Source of the DNA: Fimadaptatus sp050946055
GTDB taxonomy: Bacteria; Bacillota; Clostridia; Christensenellales; Aristaeellaceae
Reading direction: 5' to 3'
Assembly: GCA_050946055.1 (NCBI GenBank)
Contig: JBMNUB010000005.1
Span: 29,412-93,411, forward strand
DNA: 64,000 nt
Shown in pieces: positions 52,243 to 60,793 of the stretch. Each line of letters begins with the position of its first letter. Within the stretch, counting starts at the first letter, position 1. The position numbers and the translations under genes were made by a program. The notes beneath the pieces were generated by a model. The model searched no databases and was not told the DNA's origin. It was given only the letters and a program-made list of their open reading frames with translations.

Positions 52243-53154
52243 ATGAATGCGCTTGAGATGCGCGGCGTTGTAAAGTCATATGATGGCAAGCGCAATGCCG
52301 TGGACGGGGTGACGCTGGACGTGCCGCAGGGCGGTGTGTTCGGCTTTTTAGGGCCAAACGGCGCGGGCAAGACCACCACGGTAATGATGCTGAGCGGATT
52401 GCTTGCGCCCAGCAGCGGCGAGCTGCGCGTGGAGGGCATAGATCCCGTGCGCCAGCCCGAGCGAGTGCATGCCATAAGCGCGCTCAGCACCGAGCATACG
52501 CGCATGTATGACCACATGACCGGCAGCGAAAACCTGAAGTTCTTTGGCAGGCTGTACGGCATGAGCGAATGCGACATAGCGGCGCGCTCCGCCGAATTGC
52601 TGCGCGAGCTGGAGCTGGATGATGCGCGCGACAGGAAGCTGGGCGCATATTCCACGGGCATGCGTCAGCGGCTGTCGCTGGCGCGCGTGCTGATGCACAG
52701 GCCCAAGGTGCTGTTTCTGGACGAGCCCACCAGCGGACTCGACCCGGAGTCGGTGCAGTCGGTGAACGAGCTGATATCCCGTCAGGGGCGCGAAGGCGCG
52801 ACGGTGTTTTTGTGTACGCATCAGCTCAGGTATGCGCAGGAGATATGTACGCGATATGGTCTGATGTCAAACGGCCATCTGCTGTCCAGCGGCACGTTTG
52901 AGCAGCTGGAGGCGCAGGTGGGCGCGCGCAGGCGCGTGCGGTTGCGCTGCGGCGGCGCACAGCCGCAGGGCTTTGAGCGGCTGGGCGAGGGAAGGTATGA
53001 AGCCGATGCGCAGGATGACGCGCAGGTGGCGCGGCTGATAGCGCAGGCGGTGCGCGGCGGCACGGACATATACGAAGTGACGCGGGTGCGCGATTCGCTG
53101 GAGGATCTCTACTTTGCGCTGCTTAAGCGCCATGAGGGAGGTGGGCAGGGATGA
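52243..53154 (+). CDS. ABC transporter ATP-binding protein (ABC-2 type exporter)
   Basis: The 303-residue protein has Walker A GPNGAGKTT (about 36-44), the ABC signature YSTGMRQRLSLAR (about 137-149), Walker B VLFLDEPTSGLDP (about 156-168) and the H-loop THQ (about 193). A C-terminal domain of about 90 residues is typical of exporters in the CcmA/NatA group. Its stop overlaps the permease start by four bases (ATGA). The pair probably exports a drug, peptide or Na+; the cargo cannot be determined. Confidence 0.92.
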   Translation: MNALEMRGVVKSYDGKRNAVDGVTLDVPQGGVFGFLGPNGAGKTTTVMMLSGLLAPSSGELRVEGIDPVRQPERVHAISALSTEHTRMYDHMTGSENLKFFGRLYGMSECDIAARSAELLRELELDDARDRKLGAYSTGMRQRLSLARVLMHRPKVLFLDEPTSGLDPESVQSVNELISRQGREGATVFLCTHQLRYAQEICTRYGLMSNGHLLSSGTFEQLEAQVGARRRVRLRCGGAQPQGFERLGEGRYEADAQDDAQVARLIAQAVRGGTDIYEVTRVRDSLEDLYFALLKRHEGGGQG

Positions 53155-53948
53155 TCTGGACTTCTGCGCAGACTGCGATAGTGCGCAAGGACATGCGCGA
53201 GGCCATGTCTACGCGCGGTGTCAAGGTGGCCATGCTGGTCGTGCCGCTGATAATGGCGCTGGCGATACCGATAATGTTTACAATAATGGCATGCACATTG
53301 CCCGCGGAATTGGGCGATTTTGGCGCGGCAGTGGCGCTTATGCCGATAAAGTTCTCGGTAGAGGATGCGACGCGCGCGGCGTATTACTACCTGATGAACT
53401 ACATGATGCCCACGTTCTTCATAATGATACCGGTCATGGCATCGTCCGTGGTCAGCGGCAGCAGCATAGTGGGCGAGCGCGAGAGGCATACGCTGGCGAC
53501 TCTTATGTATTCGCCGCTTACGGTCAAGCAGCTGTTCACGGCCAAGGTCGCGGGCGCTGTGGTGACGGCGTTGATAGTGACGGGCATGGCGTTTGCGGCG
53601 TTTCTGGCGGTGGCGGTAGCGGGCAGCATGCTGGTGTACGGCGGGTTCGTGCTGGACATAGGCATATGGCTGAGCCTGCTGCTGCTGATAGCGCCCTCGG
53701 TATCGCTGGCGGGCGTCACGGTGATGGTGCTGGCCTCGGCCAAGGCGCGCAGCTTTCAGGAGGCGCAGCAGTATGCGGCCATGCTTACCGTGCCTCTTAT
53801 GCTGCTGATGCTGCTGCCGCAGATGCTGGGCATGTTCCTGTTCAACGCGCCGCAGCTGGCGATCATGGGCGCGGCGTTCCTTGTGCTGGCGCTCATCATG
53901 CTGCGCATAGCTTCGGCAAGGTTCACTTCGGAAAAGCTGCTCAAGTGA
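53151..53948 (+). CDS. ABC-2 type transporter permease
   Basis: The 265-residue protein has an N-terminal membrane segment (about 26-48), a short external part and a cluster of five further hydrophobic helices from about residue 80 to 255, the ABC-2 layout. IVGERERHTLATLMYSPLT (about 104-122) is the conserved coupling segment after helix two, which resembles NatB-type permeases. It is translationally coupled to the ATPase gene. No third component or regulator is adjacent. Confidence 0.9.
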   Translation: MIWTSAQTAIVRKDMREAMSTRGVKVAMLVVPLIMALAIPIMFTIMACTLPAELGDFGAAVALMPIKFSVEDATRAAYYYLMNYMMPTFFIMIPVMASSVVSGSSIVGERERHTLATLMYSPLTVKQLFTAKVAGAVVTALIVTGMAFAAFLAVAVAGSMLVYGGFVLDIGIWLSLLLLIAPSVSLAGVTVMVLASAKARSFQEAQQYAAMLTVPLMLLMLLPQMLGMFLFNAPQLAIMGAAFLVLALIMLRIASARFTSEKLLK

Positions 53949-54218
53949 GGGCAGGCAGGGCATGCATCGGTAGCTCAACGCGCGGCTGGGGAGGGGCGCG
54001 CGCCAGCGTGCGCGGCGCATGTAAGCCGCAGTGCGTTCCTGCAGACAACAGTGCGGCGGATGCGCGGCCTGCGCATAATGCACATTATTGAACAAAGTCG
54101 CGCAGCGCTCCGTCAAAATATGGTATAATGGGTCGTGGATGCACACAGAAAAGGCGCGGGCTGTGGATAAGTCGCGCGCCGAATGAATTGACGATATCAC
54201 AGAGGGGGAGAATGGAAT

Positions 54219-54440
54219 ATGGAAAATGGACAGCAGGTGCAGTACGTATGCCCCAAGTGCGGCAATCGCTATTACGAGTCGGATCAGTTTCAGGCCACCG
54301 GCGGCAACTTCGCCAAGATATTCGACGTGCAGAACAAGAAGTTCATAACGGTCAGCTGCACCAGCTGCGGCTATACCGAGCTGTACAAGGCCGCCAACAG
54401 CGAGGGCTGGGATATACTGGACTTCCTGATAGGCGGTTGA
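54219..54440 (+). CDS. Small zinc-ribbon protein
   Basis: The 73-residue protein has two CxxC pairs, CPKCGN (about 10-15) and CTSCGYTELY (about 47-56), separated by a beta-rich segment, which is a complete zinc ribbon. It matches the predicted nucleic-acid-binding zinc-ribbon family (PF09855-like) common in Clostridia, with the characteristic C-terminal LDFLIGG. Function is not established. GAGGGGGAG lies upstream. The gene stands alone, directly before the 74 bp tandem array. Confidence 0.85.
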   Translation: MENGQQVQYVCPKCGNRYYESDQFQATGGNFAKIFDVQNKKFITVSCTSCGYTELYKAANSEGWDILDFLIGG

Positions 54441-54474
54441 AGCGGGCGATGAGCGCGCGGTGCGCTTAAAGTAC

Positions 54475-54897
54475 GGCGATGCATATGCGCTGCTCATAGC
54501 GGAGCAGCCCCGGCGAGCGCGTGCAGAGCGATGGTTGCGGCGAAGAATGGCGACGCATAGGTGCTGCTCATAGCGGAGCAGCCACGGCGAATGCGTGCAG
54601 AGCGATGGTTGCGGCGAAGAATGGCGACGCATAGGCGCTGCTCATAGCGGGGCAGCCTCGGCGAGTGCGTGCAGAGCGATGGTTGCGGCGAAGAATGGCG
54701 ATGCATATGCGCTGCTCATAGCGGAGCAGCCCCGGCGAGTGCGTGCAGAGCGATGGTTGCGGCGAAGAATGGCGACGCATAGGTGCTGCTCATAGCGGAG
54801 CAGCCCCGGCGAGTGCGTGCAGAGCGATGGTTGCGGCGAAGAATGGCGACGCATAGGTGCTGCTCATAGCGGAGCAGCCACGGCGAGTGCGTGCATG
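54475..54897. repeat. Tandem array, exact period 74 bp, nearly six copies
   Basis: TGCTCATAGCGGAGCAGCC recurs (with one variant) at 54491, 54565, 54639, 54713, 54787 and 54861, exactly 74 bp apart, each followed by GCGTGCAGAGCGATGGTTGC. Each unit contains a hairpin, GCTGCTC-ATAGCG-GAGCAGC. Units differ at only a few bases. There are no spacers, so this is not a CRISPR array. The period is not divisible by three, so frames shift from unit to unit. Confidence 0.92.
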
Positions 54898-55182
54898 CAA
54901 CGGCTGCGCATGGCAGGCGCTTGCGCATGCATCGCACAGCACGAATATCGGCATGCCGGCCATTGCCTTAAACTCGGACGCATGCATGCGCGCATGGCGC
55001 GGGTAAGCGGTTTGTTCACAGCGCACTTTGCACATAAGGCGTGCAGGCTGTGGATAAAGCGCGCCGCAAATGACAGAAACCATGCTTCACGGCGCGCTTA
55101 TGGCAAGCGCCGCATTGTGACAGCGCCGGAGGACGCATGCCCTGTGGGGAGGTTGCCGCGCTCTGCATGTGCGCGTAACTAC
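54898..55182. other. Intergenic stretch after the tandem array
   Basis: No gene or structure was recognised; the sequence continues the GCATGC-rich style of the window's intergenic DNA. Confidence 0.4.
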
Positions 55183-55222
55183 AATGGACTGCCGCAGCTA
55201 CATCAAGCTGCGGCAGTCCATT
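55183..55222. terminator. Long perfect hairpin, terminator of the minus-strand sugar ABC genes
   Basis: AATGGACTGCCGCAGCT pairs perfectly over 17 bp with its complement around a six-base loop; T residues follow weakly on both sides (TATTGTAT on the + strand). It lies 49 bp beyond the end of the minus-strand ATPase gene. Confidence 0.7.
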
Positions 55223-55270
55223 ATTGTATATGTGATGTTCGGCGCGCTGTGCCTGACGGAACGCTGCGCC

Positions 55271-56767
55271 TTATGTCGCGGCGGTATCGCCGCCCGCGCC
55301 CGTGGCCAGCAGCATGACCGACTGCTCGGTTATGTCATGGCCGGCCAGCTCGCCTGCTATGCGCCCGTGATACATGACCAGCGCCCGGTCGCACAGGCGC
55401 GCTATCTCCTGCGCCTCGCTGGACAGCACCACTATCGCCACACCCTCGCGCGCAAGGCGGTCGATTATGGCGTAGATTTCCTCCTTGGCGCCCACGTCCA
55501 CGCCCTGAGTGGGATTGTCGAATATCATCACGCGCGGCTGCGCGCCTAGCCACTTGCTCAGCACTACCTTCTGCTGATTGCCGCCCGACAGACTGGTTAT
55601 CAGGTCGTCGGGCGAATCAAGCTTGATGCGCAGCTCGTGTATGAAGTCGAAGGTCTGCTGCCGCTCGCGCTTGTGGTCGATGAACGGCCCGCGGCGCAGC
55701 CTGTCCAGCGTGACCAGTGTGGAGTTCTCCAGTATCGTCATGTCGGGGACTATGCCGTTTTCCTTGCGGTTGCGCGGCACATAGCCTATGCCCATTTGAA
55801 GCGCCTGAGTGGTGGAGCGCATGACGATGGGCTTGCCGTCCAGCATGAGCTGGCCACTCTCCGGGCGGGTAAGCCCGAACACGCAGCGGAACAGCTCGCT
55901 GCGTCCGTCGCCCAGCAGGCCGGTAAAGCCCAGCACCTCGCCCTTGCGCAGCGAGAACGATATGTCCTCGAACTCGCCGTGCCGCGTGAGGCTTTGCGCG
56001 GCCAGCAGCACTTCGCCCTTGGGCCGGTCGTAATCGGCACGGCCCTCGCTCACGTCGTGGCCGACCATCATGCGCGCCAGCGCCCGCTCGTCCACGTCCG
56101 CAGTCAGGCCGTCGCCCGAGACCACGCCGTTGCGCAGCACGGTGTAGGTATCGCATATGGTCAGCACCTCGCGCAGCTTGTGCGATATGAATATTATCGA
56201 CACGCCCTTTTCGCGAAGCGTGCGCATTATGCCAAACACATGCTCTATCTCAGGCACGGTGAGCGATGTAGTCGGCTCGTCCATTATTATCAGGCGGGCG
56301 TTCATCATAAGAGCGCGGCATATCTCGACCGTCTGCTTGTAGGACGCATCTAGCTCGCTCACCTGCGTGGCTGGGTCTATGTCAACGCCTATCGAGCGCA
56401 GCACCTCGCCCGCGCGCTCGGCCATGGCGCGGCGCGCCAGCATGCCGCGATGCTTTATCTCGCGCCCTAGGAACAGGTTCTCGTATATGTTCAAGTCGTT
56501 TACCAGATTCAGCTCCTGATGTATGAAGGCGATGCCCGCGTCCAGCGAATCGCGCGGCGTGTCAAAGCGCACGGGCTGGCCATCGAAGCGTATCTCGCCG
56601 CTGCTGAAGGGTATGACGCCGCCCAGTATGTTCATGAGCGTGGTCTTGCCCGCGCCGTTTTCGCCTATGAGCGCGCGTATCTCGCCCTTGTCCACGCACA
56701 GGTCTACGCCCTTTAGCACGGGCGCGGCGCTATACGACTTGTGTATGCCTTTCATCTCGAGCAGCAT
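55271..56767 (-). CDS. Sugar ABC transporter ATP-binding protein (RbsA/MglA type)
   Basis: The 498-residue protein has two fused ABC domains. The first has a full Walker A GENGAGKTT (about 35-43) and Walker B IIMDEPTTSL; its signature region reads VSELDASYKQTVEI, degenerate as usual for this family. The second has a degenerate P-loop GLLGDGRSE, a good signature LSGGNQQKVVLSKW and FDNPTQGVDV, the usual asymmetry of RbsA/MglA proteins. It would energise uptake of a monosaccharide with the periplasmic-binding-type protein encoded just upstream. No RbsC-type permease gene follows it: the next minus-strand element is a terminator, so the transporter is incomplete here. Confidence 0.93.
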   Translation of the reverse strand: MLLEMKGIHKSYSAAPVLKGVDLCVDKGEIRALIGENGAGKTTLMNILGGVIPFSSGEIRFDGQPVRFDTPRDSLDAGIAFIHQELNLVNDLNIYENLFLGREIKHRGMLARRAMAERAGEVLRSIGVDIDPATQVSELDASYKQTVEICRALMMNARLIIMDEPTTSLTVPEIEHVFGIMRTLREKGVSIIFISHKLREVLTICDTYTVLRNGVVSGDGLTADVDERALARMMVGHDVSEGRADYDRPKGEVLLAAQSLTRHGEFEDISFSLRKGEVLGFTGLLGDGRSELFRCVFGLTRPESGQLMLDGKPIVMRSTTQALQMGIGYVPRNRKENGIVPDMTILENSTLVTLDRLRRGPFIDHKRERQQTFDFIHELRIKLDSPDDLITSLSGGNQQKVVLSKWLGAQPRVMIFDNPTQGVDVGAKEEIYAIIDRLAREGVAIVVLSSEAQEIARLCDRALVMYHGRIAGELAGHDITEQSVMLLATGAGGDTAAT

Positions 56768-56845
56768 TGGGGAAAACCTCCTGATTCAAACAGCGGCCAT
56801 GACGGTTGCCCGCCACGGCCGCAGTGTTGCTGGGTACTATGTCGA

Positions 56846-57787
56846 TTAGTAGGGAGAGTTGGCATCCAGATAGTCGGCGACGTTGTTCTTGTCAACTATG
56901 GTGGTGGGGATGACTACGGGAGTGGCGACTTCCTTGCCCTCTACCAGGTCGGCAGCCATCTGCACGCACTGGCGTATCATGGCCGGGCTGTACAGCGCGC
57001 TGACCAGCAGCATGTCGCGGTCGGGCATCATGTTGAAGTACTCCTGGCATCCGCCGCCGCCGGTGATGACCTTGATGTCGGTGCGGCCGGCATCCTCTAT
57101 GGCCTGCACAGCGCCTATCGAGGTCTCGTCATCCAGGGACAGCACGGCATCTATCTGGGGATTGGCGGTCAGCACGTCGGCCATGTCGCGCAGGCCGGCA
57201 TCGCGGGTGAACTCGGTGGCGTAGGTGTTTATCACCTTTACGTCGGGAGCTATCTGCGCGATGGTGTCGGTGAAGCCGGCTATGCGGTCAGCCGCAACGG
57301 AGCCGGAGGTGGGTACGTCCAGTATCACGACATTACCCGCGCCTTCGAGCGCATTGGCGATGTAGTTGGCGCTCTCCACGCCCATGGAGTAGTTGTCGCC
57401 GCTGAGGAAGTAGGTGCCTTCGACGTTTATCTTCATGTCGAAGTTGACTATGGCCACGCCAGCGTCCAGCGCCATCTGAGTAGCGGTCTCCAGACCCTGC
57501 TCCTGAGGATAGACGACTATGACCTTGGCGCCCTGAGCGACCAGCTCCTCCATCTGACCGGCCATCTCGGCGATGGACGCGCTGGTGAGCATCTTGTAGT
57601 TGAGGCCCAGCTCCTTGGCAGCTGCCTCGGCGTTGTAACTGACCGCGGCTACCCAGCCATGGGTGGCGGCGGGGGCGAGTATGCCTATCAGCGGCTTATC
57701 TTCGGCGGCGGCATCGGCGTCGGCGAAGGCGGGCAGGCACATGCAGCACAGCATCAAAGAGAGCAGCACGGCGAGAAACTTTTTCAT
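56846..57787 (-). CDS. Sugar ABC transporter substrate-binding protein (RbsB type)
   Basis: The 313-residue protein starts with a signal peptide (MKKFLAVLLSLML, hydrophobic core, cleavage near AFADA) followed by a type I periplasmic-binding-protein fold: PLIGILAPAATHGW (about 31-44), QMEELVAQGAKVIVVYP and hinge segments ending GGGGCQEYF. This is the ribose/galactose/autoinducer-2 binding class. A classical lipobox is not obvious, although Cys residues (CCMC) sit in the signal region. ATG 57787 follows GGAGGGG; a longer upstream frame crosses the promoter. The ATPase gene follows 78 bp downstream. Ligand unknown. Confidence 0.92.
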   Translation of the reverse strand: MKKFLAVLLSLMLCCMCLPAFADADAAAEDKPLIGILAPAATHGWVAAVSYNAEAAAKELGLNYKMLTSASIAEMAGQMEELVAQGAKVIVVYPQEQGLETATQMALDAGVAIVNFDMKINVEGTYFLSGDNYSMGVESANYIANALEGAGNVVILDVPTSGSVAADRIAGFTDTIAQIAPDVKVINTYATEFTRDAGLRDMADVLTANPQIDAVLSLDDETSIGAVQAIEDAGRTDIKVITGGGGCQEYFNMMPDRDMLLVSALYSPAMIRQCVQMAADLVEGKEVATPVVIPTTIVDKNNVADYLDANSPY

Positions 57788-57824
57788 AACAGATTCCCCT
57801 CCTGAAAAATGGATTCCTAACGAT

Positions 57825-57853
57825 ATTATAGTATTAAAAAACGCAGCGCGCAA
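57825..57853 (-). promoter_or_regulatory. Sigma-A promoter of the sugar-binding protein gene
   Basis: On the minus strand TTGCGC (57848-57853) and TATAAT (57825-57830) are 17 bp apart. Confidence 0.7.
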
Positions 57854-57965
57854 GGGGTATTTGCAAATTGACGTTTGTGCAGGGCGTTTTTGTGCATAGT
57901 GGCATATATATGGCGCATATTGGCAAAAGTTCATAAGTGCGCCCTTAAAATAACCGCTGAGCGGC

Positions 57966-57994
57966 TTGCCAGCACCGCCATGAAGATATATAAT
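57966..57994 (+). promoter_or_regulatory. Sigma-A promoter of the DUF2238-like membrane protein gene
   Basis: TTGCCA at 57966-57971 and TATAAT at 57989-57994 with a 17 bp spacer. Confidence 0.65.
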
Positions 57995-58041
57995 TATAGT
58001 ATTGCATGCCCTCAGGCGTGCGCTTAGGGGAGGGATATGTC

Positions 58042-58713
58042 ATGGAGAAAAGAGAGACGCGCTACAGCAAGATGAACAAGTATCTGCTGATAGTATTCCT
58101 CGCAATCAATCTGGGCATGGGCGTGCTGGACGTGGTGCGCGGCGATGTGTTCCACTATGTGCTGGCCTTCTGCTCGGTGCTGTTCATACCGGTGGTGTGG
58201 CTGTTCTATAAGATATTCCGCTTAAAGCCGGTGCATCAGCTCAATACCGTCATATTCGGCTTCATATTCCTGTCGTATACGATGGGCGAGGTCATGGCGG
58301 CGTATTACTGGATACCGCACTTTGACAAGCTCTGCCACATGCTCAGCGGCACGTTTGTGGGCCTGCTGGCCATAATACTCTACTACATCATAAAGCCGGG
58401 CCGCAGGGTGACTAAGGATGACTTTCTGCTCTGTACGGTGTTTATGTTCAGCGTGTCCATGACCGTGGCGGGCTTCTGGGAGATAGGCGAGTTCATAATA
58501 AGCCTTGTCTCCGACCTCGACCCGCAGTGGGTGGCCGGCACGGGCGTCACCGATACCATGACCGACATGATAGTGTGCCTCATAGGTACGCTGCTGCTGA
58601 TACCGTCCATGTATCGCTTCTACAAGCGCGGCAAGGCGGACATAATGATGGGCGCGGTCGAGAGCTTCTGCGAGCTCAATCTGGGCGGCACATCCGAGCT
58701 GGATGAGAAGTAA
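58042..58713 (+). CDS. DUF2238/YjdF-like integral membrane protein
   Basis: The 223-residue protein has six predicted membrane segments (about 11-30, 36-54, 66-86, 96-116, 127-148 and 165-186). The sequence HFDKLCHMLSGTFVGLLA (about 93-110) and the later EIGEFI resemble the conserved D-K-x-H-x2-SG and E-x2-E motifs of the DUF2238 (YjdF) family, whose acidic and His residues lie in the membrane; function unknown. The start at 58042 follows GGGGAGGG; an in-frame upstream ATG at 58006 lacks such a site. A bidirectional terminator follows at 58796. Confidence 0.75.
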   Translation: MEKRETRYSKMNKYLLIVFLAINLGMGVLDVVRGDVFHYVLAFCSVLFIPVVWLFYKIFRLKPVHQLNTVIFGFIFLSYTMGEVMAAYYWIPHFDKLCHMLSGTFVGLLAIILYYIIKPGRRVTKDDFLLCTVFMFSVSMTVAGFWEIGEFIISLVSDLDPQWVAGTGVTDTMTDMIVCLIGTLLLIPSMYRFYKRGKADIMMGAVESFCELNLGGTSELDEK

Positions 58714-58795
58714 GCGGCCTGAAATCGGGCGGTGCAGCTGCATTGCCGGGACAAGACGCGGCGCGCGATAAGCGCCGGTAAGCCATAGATTATAT

Positions 58796-58840
58796 AAAGC
58801 GCTCCCGGCAGGCGGTATATCGCTTGCAGGGAGCGCTTTT
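58796..58840. terminator. Bidirectional terminator between convergent genes
   Basis: AAAGCGCTCCC pairs with GGGAGCGCTTT around about 22 bases; TTTT on the + strand and a T-rich TTTATATA tail on the minus strand. It serves the DUF2238-like gene (+) and the sialidase operon (-). Confidence 0.85.
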
Positions 58841-58875
58841 GATATGCACAGCGAGACGGTCAGCTCAGCCGTCCG

Positions 58876-59853
58876 TCACAGCTTTTCGTGCCAAACGGCT
58901 ATGGCGCGGCGGCAGTAGGTGTAGCTCACCCAAATCTCGCCCTCGCATATGGCTATCGAGGGATAGGAGAACTCGGCGGCGCGCCCGGTCACGTCGTCGG
59001 TCAGCATGCTCTCCAGTGTGCGGAAGGGCTGGAAGCTTATGCCGCCGTCCACGCTCTTGTACACGCACAGCGGAGTGCGCGCCGCAAAGTCGCCGCGCAC
59101 GGGGTTGAGCGCCATGTACAGCGTGCCATCGCCATCGCGCACTATGTCTATGCCGCTGTTGTTGTTGAACAATTCTGTGGGGTAGGCCATGCACCATGTG
59201 CGCCCCGAATCCTGCGAGTCGGCGCGGAATATGCGCCCGGCACTGGTGCGCAGCAGCGCGTGTACATGGCCGGGCATGCTCTCCCAGAGCGTGGGCTGTA
59301 TCGCGCCGCGCCCGGCTATGAAGCGGGGTGATGCGGTATCGGCCAGCTCTACCGGTATGTCGCTCAGGCGCTGGAAGGTCTGGCCGCCGTCATGCGATAT
59401 GTCCACGCGCGGCCGCCAGCGGCAGCCCTCGTCGGAGCAGGGCGCAAGCAGCGCGCCATTTGCCAGATGTATAGGATGCGAGCGCACAGGCCCGCCCGCA
59501 GGATTGCATGCATAGCCGTGCGGCTGTGACCAAGTGCTGCCGCCGTCGCGCGACAGCATGGTCATGCTGCGCCACGCATGTATGGTTCGCCCCACCTTGA
59601 ACACAAGGCGCACGCCCTCGCCGTACTTGAACAGCACCGGGTTCCAGTGCGCAACGTCGCTAACCTTGGCTATGCGGCGCGGCGCGCTCCATGCGCCGTC
59701 CTCGCGCGCGCTCAGCCATATGCCCACGTCGTCCGCGCCCTCGCGCGAACCGGCAAAGCATACACTAAGCGCGCGCCCGCCGCCCAGCGGCAGTATGCAG
59801 CTGGCATGGCAGCTGTCAAAGCCATTGCCCGCAATAAAGGTCATCTCATTCAT
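58876..59853 (-). CDS. Sialidase-fold (BNR/Asp-box) glycosidase
   Basis: The 325-residue protein is a six-bladed beta-propeller with at least four Asp-box repeats: SRDGGSTW, SHDGGQTF, SQDSGRTW and SVDGGISF. The N-terminal SREGADDVGIW and later FRADSQDSG carry possible active-site residues. It has no signal peptide, so it is cytoplasmic, unlike mucin-degrading sialidases. Proteins of this kind in Clostridia are annotated exo-alpha-sialidase, but substrate is often unproven. It overlaps cutC by four bases and is the last gene of a ROK regulator-cutC-sialidase operon. Confidence 0.82.
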   Translation of the reverse strand: MNEMTFIAGNGFDSCHASCILPLGGGRALSVCFAGSREGADDVGIWLSAREDGAWSAPRRIAKVSDVAHWNPVLFKYGEGVRLVFKVGRTIHAWRSMTMLSRDGGSTWSQPHGYACNPAGGPVRSHPIHLANGALLAPCSDEGCRWRPRVDISHDGGQTFQRLSDIPVELADTASPRFIAGRGAIQPTLWESMPGHVHALLRTSAGRIFRADSQDSGRTWCMAYPTELFNNNSGIDIVRDGDGTLYMALNPVRGDFAARTPLCVYKSVDGGISFQPFRTLESMLTDDVTGRAAEFSYPSIAICEGEIWVSYTYCRRAIAVWHEKL

Positions 59854-60596
59854 ATGCGTTCCCTCAGTTCGCCCACGCGCGCGCAGTCCACAATGTCGAA
59901 GCTGTCCTCGGGCGGATATAGCGCGCCGCCGAAGTGTATCGAAGAATTGCCCGCGCAGGATGCGTCGTGCCTGCGCGACTTGGCGGACATGTGCGCCTGA
60001 TTGCAGCCGGTGGCGCGCAGCACAGAGCGTATGTTGCTTGCGTTTATGCCCGCGCCGGGCAGTATCTCTATGCGCCCGCGCGCGTACTCCATCATGTCTG
60101 CAATCACGTCCAGCCCCTGCGGCGCGGTGGGCACCTGTCCGCTGGTCAGCACGCGGTCAATGCCCATGTCTATGAGCGCGTCCAGCGCGCGCCTCCAGTC
60201 GGGGACTACGTCTATGGCGCGGTGGAACACGGCCTGCTTGCCCATGTCGCGCGCTATGCAAGCAAGGCGGCGGTTGCGCGCCCCGTCCACAGTGCCGTCC
60301 TCGTTCAGACAGCCGAACACTATGCCGTCCGCGCCCAGCTCCAGCAGCGCGCGCGCATCGTATTCCATGGAGGCAAACTCGCGCGCCGTGTAGCAAAAGC
60401 CGCCCGCGCGCGGCCTTATCATGGCCATTATAGGCACAGGGCATGCCTCGCGCGATGCGCGCATCACGCCCGCCGACGGAGTAAGCCCGCCCAAAAACAG
60501 CGCCGAGTTCAGCTCAACCCTGTCTGCGCCGCCCAGCGCGGCCTGCTCGCAATCGTCGGCAGAGCCGCAGCATATCTCAAGCAATACTTTGTCCAT
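59850..60596 (-). CDS. cutC: CutC family protein
   Basis: The 248-residue TIM-barrel protein has the CutC family blocks EICCGSADDCEQAALGGADR near the N-terminus, GGLTPSAG (about 37-44), MIRPRAGGFCY (about 60-70), VFGCLNEDG and LPGAGINASN (about 183). CutC was linked to copper in E. coli, but that role is disputed. Here it is translationally coupled to a sialidase-like gene and preceded by a ROK regulator, which suggests carbohydrate metabolism. ATG 60596 follows AAGGAGCG; an upstream in-frame start at 60755 lacks a binding site and adds unlike sequence. Confidence 0.9.
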   Translation of the reverse strand: MDKVLLEICCGSADDCEQAALGGADRVELNSALFLGGLTPSAGVMRASREACPVPIMAMIRPRAGGFCYTAREFASMEYDARALLELGADGIVFGCLNEDGTVDGARNRRLACIARDMGKQAVFHRAIDVVPDWRRALDALIDMGIDRVLTSGQVPTAPQGLDVIADMMEYARGRIEILPGAGINASNIRSVLRATGCNQAHMSAKSRRHDASCAGNSSIHFGGALYPPEDSFDIVDCARVGELRERI

Positions 60597-60793
60597 AGTG
60601 CGCTCCTTGTGCGCCCAACGCGGGCGCTGCATATAAGAATGTGCGGCGCGCAGATCATGCCGCGCCGCGTTTTGACCATGCATATGCCGCGCAGCCCAAT
60701 CTGCCGTGCGCACTGGGTATGCCGCAGCGCGCATCTGCATGTATGCCCGGCGCATGCCGGGTTATCGCCATGCCATTGCATGCGGCGGCGCGA

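Noticed and set aside
54475..54897. Possible CRISPR array
   Set aside because: The entire 74 bp unit is repeated with no unique spacers, and there are no cas genes; the same holds for the arrays at 42886 and 47969.
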